NCBI GenBank assembly: GCA_964633975.1
Contig: CAZWKX010000030.1
Coordinates: 1-24,829 of the forward strand
DNA: 24,829 nucleotides
Direction of reading: 5' to 3'
From: CAZWKX01 sp964633975
GTDB taxonomy: Bacteria > Actinomycetota > Acidimicrobiia > Spongiisociales > UBA11373
Shown here: positions 21,337 through 24,829 of the stretch, piece after piece
Layout: every line of letters starts with the position of its first letter
Position numbering within the stretch: the stretch's first letter is position 1
The notes under the pieces: model-generated
What the model was told of the DNA's origin: nothing
Databases searched by the model: none
The model's input: the letters and a program-made list of their open reading frames with translations, nothing else
Translations under genes and position numbers: made by a program

Positions 21337-21337
21337 C

Positions 21338-22084
21338 CTATGGAACCGTCAGCACCTCCGGGCCCTCCGCCGTGATGGCGATGGCGTGCTCGAAGTGCGC
21401 CGAGAGTGACCCGTCGGCGGTGACCACCGACCAGCCGTCCCTCAGCAGCCGGGTGGCTCCGTCACCGAAGTTGAACATGGGTTCGATGCAGATCGCCATG
21501 CCCTCCTTCAACTTGAGGCCGCTCCCCGGTTCGCCGTAGTTGAGCACCTGGGGCTCTTCGTGCATCTGGCGGCCGATGCCGTGGCCGGTGTACTCCCTCA
21601 CGACGCCGTACCCGGCCTCGTTGGCCACCGATTCGACCGCATGTCCTATGTCACCCAGGCGCCGGCCCGGCCGGCACTGCTCGATGCCGGCCCACAAGGC
21701 GCGCTCCGTGGCATCCAGCAGTTCTTGGGCCTCCTTGCTGATCTCCCCGATCCCGAAGCTGATGGCTGCGTCCGCATGCCAGCCCTCGAAGATCGTGCCC
21801 ACGTCGACGGCGAGGATGTCGCCCTCCTTGAGGGCCCTGCGATCGGGAATGCCGTGAACGATGACGTTGTTGGGCGAAAGGCAAATAGTCGCCGGGTAGC
21901 CGCGATAGTTCAGGAACGAGGGCAGGCAGCCTCGCTTCTCGATGATCCCGGCGGCCAGCCCGTCGAGCTCGACGAGCCTGACTCCGGGCAGCGCCGCCTC
22001 TCTCACCCTGTCGTGGACTTCGGCCACAACCTTGCCGGCGGCTCGCATCTTGGCGAACTCCTCGGGACTCTTGATGGTGATCAT
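21338..22084 (-). CDS. map: type I methionine aminopeptidase
   Basis: A 248-residue MetAP, removing the initiator methionine from new proteins. The metal ligands and the catalytic histidine are visible in order: H77 (VHGIP), D94 and D105, H168 (YTGHGIG), E201 (IEPMF), E232. The length is that of the short type Ia form without an N-terminal extension. The ATG overlaps the adk stop as ATGA (22081-22084). It is the last gene of the spc-type transcript before the break filled by repeat copy D. Confidence 0.97.
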   Translation of the reverse strand: MITIKSPEEFAKMRAAGKVVAEVHDRVREAALPGVRLVELDGLAAGIIEKRGCLPSFLNYRGYPATICLSPNNVIVHGIPDRRALKEGDILAVDVGTIFEGWHADAAISFGIGEISKEAQELLDATERALWAGIEQCRPGRRLGDIGHAVESVANEAGYGVVREYTGHGIGRQMHEEPQVLNYGEPGSGLKLKEGMAICIEPMFNFGDGATRLLRDGWSVVTADGSLSAHFEHAIAITAEGPEVLTVP

Positions 22085-22647
22085 GCCTCGGCCAGGGTTC
22101 GGGTCACACGGGCGAAGATGTCCTCTACTGTGCCCATGCCGTCGACCGAACGGAGAATGCCCCTCTCCTCGTAGTAGGCGATCAGCGGCTCGGTGACCTC
22201 CCGGTACACGCGGAGGCGATTACGCACCGTCTCCTCAGTGTCATCCGCCCTGCCCTCCCGTCGTCCTCGCTTCAGAATGCGCTCCACGACCTCCTCCTCG
22301 CGCACCTCGAGGTTGACCACCACCTGGAGAGGGCGATCGGCCAGCACGCCGTCGAGGGCCTCGGCCTGTGGAACGGTGCGGGGGAACCCATCGAGCAGGA
22401 AGCCGCAAGCGGCGTCCTCACGTGCGAGCCTCTCCTCGATCATGGCGATCATGATGTCGTCGGACACCAACTCGCCCGCTTCCATGATGGCCTGTGCCTG
22501 CCTGCCCAGTTCGGTTGCGTCGGCCACATGGCCTCGCAGCATCTCACCGGTGGACACATGGGGTATGCCGAGAGCCCGGCACACCATCGCCGCCTGGGTC
22601 CCCTTGCCTGCCCCCGGTGCCCCCAGCAGAAGCAGCCGCCGACCCAT
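22081..22647 (-). CDS. adk: adenylate kinase
   Basis: A 188-residue adenylate kinase (2 ADP to ATP plus AMP). The P-loop GAPGAGKGT is at residues 9-17, the AMP-binding STGEMLR at 32-38, DGFPRT at 86-91, and RADDTEETVRNRL at 133-145. The LID is the short form without zinc cysteines, as usual in actinobacteria. The ATG overlaps the secY stop by one base (TGATG). An in-frame extension to 23601 is a shadow of secY. Confidence 0.97.
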   Translation of the reverse strand: MGRRLLLLGAPGAGKGTQAAMVCRALGIPHVSTGEMLRGHVADATELGRQAQAIMEAGELVSDDIMIAMIEERLAREDAACGFLLDGFPRTVPQAEALDGVLADRPLQVVVNLEVREEEVVERILKRGRREGRADDTEETVRNRLRVYREVTEPLIAYYEERGILRSVDGMGTVEDIFARVTRTLAEA

Positions 22648-23942
22648 CAGCGGAGGAACCCCTCGTAGTTGCGCATGAGGAGCTGGCTTTCGATCTGCTT
22701 CATGGTCTCCAAAGCCACACCGACCACGATGAGGATCGAGACGCCGCTGAGGCCGAGCCTGATCTTCCACAGGATGGCGACGATCGAGGGCAGCACGGCG
22801 ACAATGGCGAGAAAGAGCGATCCGGGCAGCGTGATTCGGCTGACGATCTGCTCCAGATAACGCGTGGTCTGCGACCCGGGCCTGATGCCGGGCACAAACC
22901 CGCCCTGGCGCTGGATCATCTCGGATTGGCGCTGCGGGTCGAACTGGATGGCGGTGTAGAAGTAGGTGAAGAACACGATGAGCAGGCCGAACGTGACCAC
23001 GTACCACCACGACGCTCCGCTCGCCAAGTTGCTCTCGACGAACCTGCGCACGGCACCCCAGAACCCTGCATCGGAGCTGGGGATGGCGGTGACGACCATC
23101 GCCGGCATGTAGAGCACGCTCGAAGCGAAGATGACCGGGATGACTCCGGCGGTGTTGACCTTCAGCGGGATGTAGGTGCTCTGGCCCCCCAGAACCCTGC
23201 GGCCCCGGACCCGCTTGGAGAACTGGATGGGGATACGGCGCTGCCCCTGATCGACGAAGATGATGCCGGCCACCAGCAGCACGAACATGACGACGACGAC
23301 GAGGAAGCGTATGCCGCTGGTCGACGTCTGCACCCTGGTGAACTGAGCCGGCAGCTGGCTGACGATGCTGACGAAGATGATCAGCGACATGCCGTTGCCC
23401 ACGCCGCGCAGGGTGATGAGCTCTCCGAGCCACATGATGAAGGCGGTGCCGGCGGTGAGGGTGAGCGTTATGAGCAGCACTCGGCCGGCGCTGTAGTTCG
23501 GGATCAGATCGTTGCCACCGGTCAAGACACCGTTGTGGAAGAGGGCAGAGAGACCGGCACTCTGAAGCATGGCGAGGACGACGGTGAGGTAGCGGGTCCA
23601 TTGCGTCACCACCTTGCGCCCGCGCTCACCCTCTTCCTGGAGCTTCTGCAGGCGGGGAATCACCACCGCCAGCAGCTGCATGATGATCGTAGAGGTGATA
23701 TAGGGCATGATCCCGAGGGTGAAAACCGAGAAGGACTCGAGTGCGCCTCCGGAAAACAGGTTGAGCAGACCGACGATGCCCTGTTGGGCCGCCTCCTCGG
23801 CAAACGACTTCACCGCATCCAGGTCGATCCCGGGAACCGGGACCGTGGTCCCGAGGCGGTAGATGAGGAAGATGAAGAGGGTGAAGAGGATCTTGTTCCG
23901 GAGATCCCGGATCCGGAACATGTTGCGGTAGACGGCAAGCAT
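22647..23942 (-). CDS. secY: protein translocase subunit SecY
   Basis: A 431-residue polytopic membrane protein with about ten hydrophobic segments, the pore of the Sec translocon. LGTTVPVPGID (about residues 30-40), GIMPYITSTIIMQLL, and the cytoplasmic loop with QRRIPIQFSKR are typical. The start chosen is ATG at 23942 (MLAVYRNMFRIRDLRNK); the seventh-codon downstream ATG is an alternative. The weak AGGGA lies about 12 bases upstream. A gap of 61 bp separates it from rplO, and the upstream in-frame extension to 24071 is not conserved. Confidence 0.97.
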   Translation of the reverse strand: MLAVYRNMFRIRDLRNKILFTLFIFLIYRLGTTVPVPGIDLDAVKSFAEEAAQQGIVGLLNLFSGGALESFSVFTLGIMPYITSTIIMQLLAVVIPRLQKLQEEGERGRKVVTQWTRYLTVVLAMLQSAGLSALFHNGVLTGGNDLIPNYSAGRVLLITLTLTAGTAFIMWLGELITLRGVGNGMSLIIFVSIVSQLPAQFTRVQTSTSGIRFLVVVVMFVLLVAGIIFVDQGQRRIPIQFSKRVRGRRVLGGQSTYIPLKVNTAGVIPVIFASSVLYMPAMVVTAIPSSDAGFWGAVRRFVESNLASGASWWYVVTFGLLIVFFTYFYTAIQFDPQRQSEMIQRQGGFVPGIRPGSQTTRYLEQIVSRITLPGSLFLAIVAVLPSIVAILWKIRLGLSGVSILIVVGVALETMKQIESQLLMRNYEGFLR

Positions 23943-24003
23943 CAGCGATCGTCCCTGCTGGGCCCGGTGGAGCTTATCGCAGCAGCGGCCGACACCCTGC
24001 CGA

Positions 24004-24441
24004 TCACTCGATGACCTCGACCTTGCCCCCTGCGGCCTGAATACGCTCCACGGCACCGACGCTGAAAGCATGAGCCCGCACCGTCAGCTCCTTCTCCAGC
24101 TCCCCCTCGCCGAGCACTTTGACGCGACCCCGCTTCTTCACGAGGCCCTTGGCCCGCAGCTCGTCGGGCCCAACCGTCGCGCCCTTCCTGAAGACGTTGA
24201 GCCTCCCCACGTTGACGACCGCGAAGTACTCCTTGTTGGGCCGCTTGAAGCCGCGCAGCTTGGGCAGGCGCCTGTAGATGGGCATCTGCCCACCTTCAAA
24301 CCAGTTGGGCATACTTCCACGCGCCTTGGCGCCCTTGGTGCCGCGTCCCGCGGTCTTACCCCGCCGGCCCGCCTCACCGCGCCCAACGCGGATACGCTGC
24401 TTCTTGGAGCCGGGCGCCGGCTTCAGGTGATGTAGCTTCAT
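24004..24441 (-). CDS. rplO: 50S ribosomal protein L15
   Basis: A 145-residue L15 (uL15). MKLHHLKPAPGSKKQRIRVG, the glycine/lysine-rich GRGTKGAKAR stretch, FEGGQMPIYRRLPKLRGF (about residues 48-65) and the C-terminal GAVERIQAAGGKVEVIE are diagnostic. The ATG overlaps the rpmD stop as ATGA (24438-24441). Confidence 0.98.
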   Translation of the reverse strand: MKLHHLKPAPGSKKQRIRVGRGEAGRRGKTAGRGTKGAKARGSMPNWFEGGQMPIYRRLPKLRGFKRPNKEYFAVVNVGRLNVFRKGATVGPDELRAKGLVKKRGRVKVLGEGELEKELTVRAHAFSVGAVERIQAAGGKVEVIE

Positions 24442-24626
24442 ACCTCCTCCACCTCCACCAGGTGTTGCACGCGGGAGATCAGCCCCCGCACATCGGGGCT
24501 GTCGGGACGCTCCACCGTCTGGCGGATCTTGCGTAGGCCGAGAGTGCGAATGCAGGCACGGGTCTTCGGCTTCTCACCGATGACGCTGTGTGCCAGCGTG
24601 ATGCGCAGGATCTTCTTCTTCGCCAT
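24438..24626 (-). CDS. rpmD: 50S ribosomal protein L30
   Basis: A 62-residue L30 (uL30). ILRITLAHSVIGEKPKTRAC (residues 6-25) and RTLGLRKIRQTVERPDSPDV (27-46) followed by GLISRVQHLVEVEEV are typical. It lies 12 bp after the rpsE stop with GGGGAG as ribosome binding site, in the standard rpsE-rpmD-rplO-secY order. Confidence 0.97.
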   Translation of the reverse strand: MAKKKILRITLAHSVIGEKPKTRACIRTLGLRKIRQTVERPDSPDVRGLISRVQHLVEVEEV

Positions 24627-24638
24627 CGTCTCCCCGTC

Positions 24639-24829
24639 CTAGGGCTCGGCGCCCGGCTCAGCGCGCAGCTTCTCGGCGGTGCGGAAGGCACTCAGCAACC
24701 CCGGCGGAGTGACCTCCTCCGGGGTCTTGCCCCGCTTGGAGGCCACCTCGTCGGGCCGCTGCTGTGAGAACAGCGCCTGCATGGTCGCCTTGGCCACATT
24801 CACATGCGTCGGCGATCCCAGCGACTTGG
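24639..24829 (-). CDS. rpsE: 30S ribosomal protein S5, C-terminal fragment (cut by window edge)
   Basis: The last 62 codons of S5 (uS5) are present, reading KSLGSPTHVNVAKATMQAL and ending in a TAG at 24639-24641. The GSPTHVNVAKAT stretch is the conserved C-terminal S5 signature. The tail beyond it (RGKTPEEVTPPGLL and the rest) is of usual actinobacterial kind. The N-terminal part lies beyond the right edge. Confidence 0.93.
   Translation of the reverse strand, partial: KSLGSPTHVNVAKATMQALFSQQRPDEVASKRGKTPEEVTPPGLLSAFRTAEKLRAEPGAEP

Noticed and set aside
22494..24014. Long open frame on the plus strand opposite adk/secY (506 codons)
   Set aside because: Antisense shadow; acidic, low-complexity translation with no family features.

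Overview
This is a GC-rich stretch of bacterial chromosome, almost certainly from an actinomycete-type (Actinomycetota) genome. The evidence is the gene order, the mycothiol-dependent-enzyme family protein, the frequent GTG starts and the TAnnnT-like -10 boxes. The order rplM-rpsI-glmM-glmS-acpS-nnr-alr-tsaE-tsaB-rimI-tsaD-groES follows the housekeeping order known from Streptomyces and Mycobacterium. Several unusual single-gene insertions suggest a less-studied branch (an Acidimicrobiia-like lineage would fit, but this is only a guess). Apart from three plus-strand genes, everything lies on the minus strand, so the window reads biologically from right to left.

Right part (24829 to 18187): the end of the spc operon and the alpha operon: rpsE (cut by the edge), rpmD, rplO, secY, adk, map, then rpmJ, rpsM, rpsK, rpsD, rpoA, rplQ. 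These make ribosomal proteins, the Sec translocon channel, adenylate kinase, methionine aminopeptidase and RNA polymerase alpha. The gene for IF1 (infA), normally between map and rpmJ, is not visible; that gap holds a promoter and a repeat element.

Middle (18091 to 11003): a CLC chloride channel/transporter with CBS and two RCK_C domains, a Yip1-like membrane protein and truA; a plus-strand mycothiol-dependent isomerase-family gene; then rplM-rpsI-glmM, with a structured leader in front of rplM, and a 262-bp space before glmS.

Left part (11002 to 1): glmS and acpS; a plus-strand DUF368 (undecaprenyl-phosphate flippase family) gene; then a tightly overlapping eight-gene operon nnr-alr-S58 peptidase-udg-tsaE-tsaB-rimI-tsaD. 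It combines NAD(P)HX repair, D-alanine supply for the cell wall, uracil-DNA repair and the tRNA t6A-modification proteins. A convergent plus-strand PfkB-family sugar kinase follows, and then the start of groES on the minus strand under a CIRCE (HrcA) operator.

The most unusual signal is a family of four dispersed, related inverted repeats built from about 7-bp TCAGA-type units around a short GC-rich core (8711-8789, 14395-14444, 15735-15804, 21269-21336). Each lies next to the stop codon of a minus-strand gene (acpS, truA, clcA, map). Each also sits where the local gene order departs from the usual actinobacterial one. In one case the repeat has become the C-terminal coding part of the DUF368 gene. 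No rRNA, tRNA, CRISPR array, prophage or transposase was seen.
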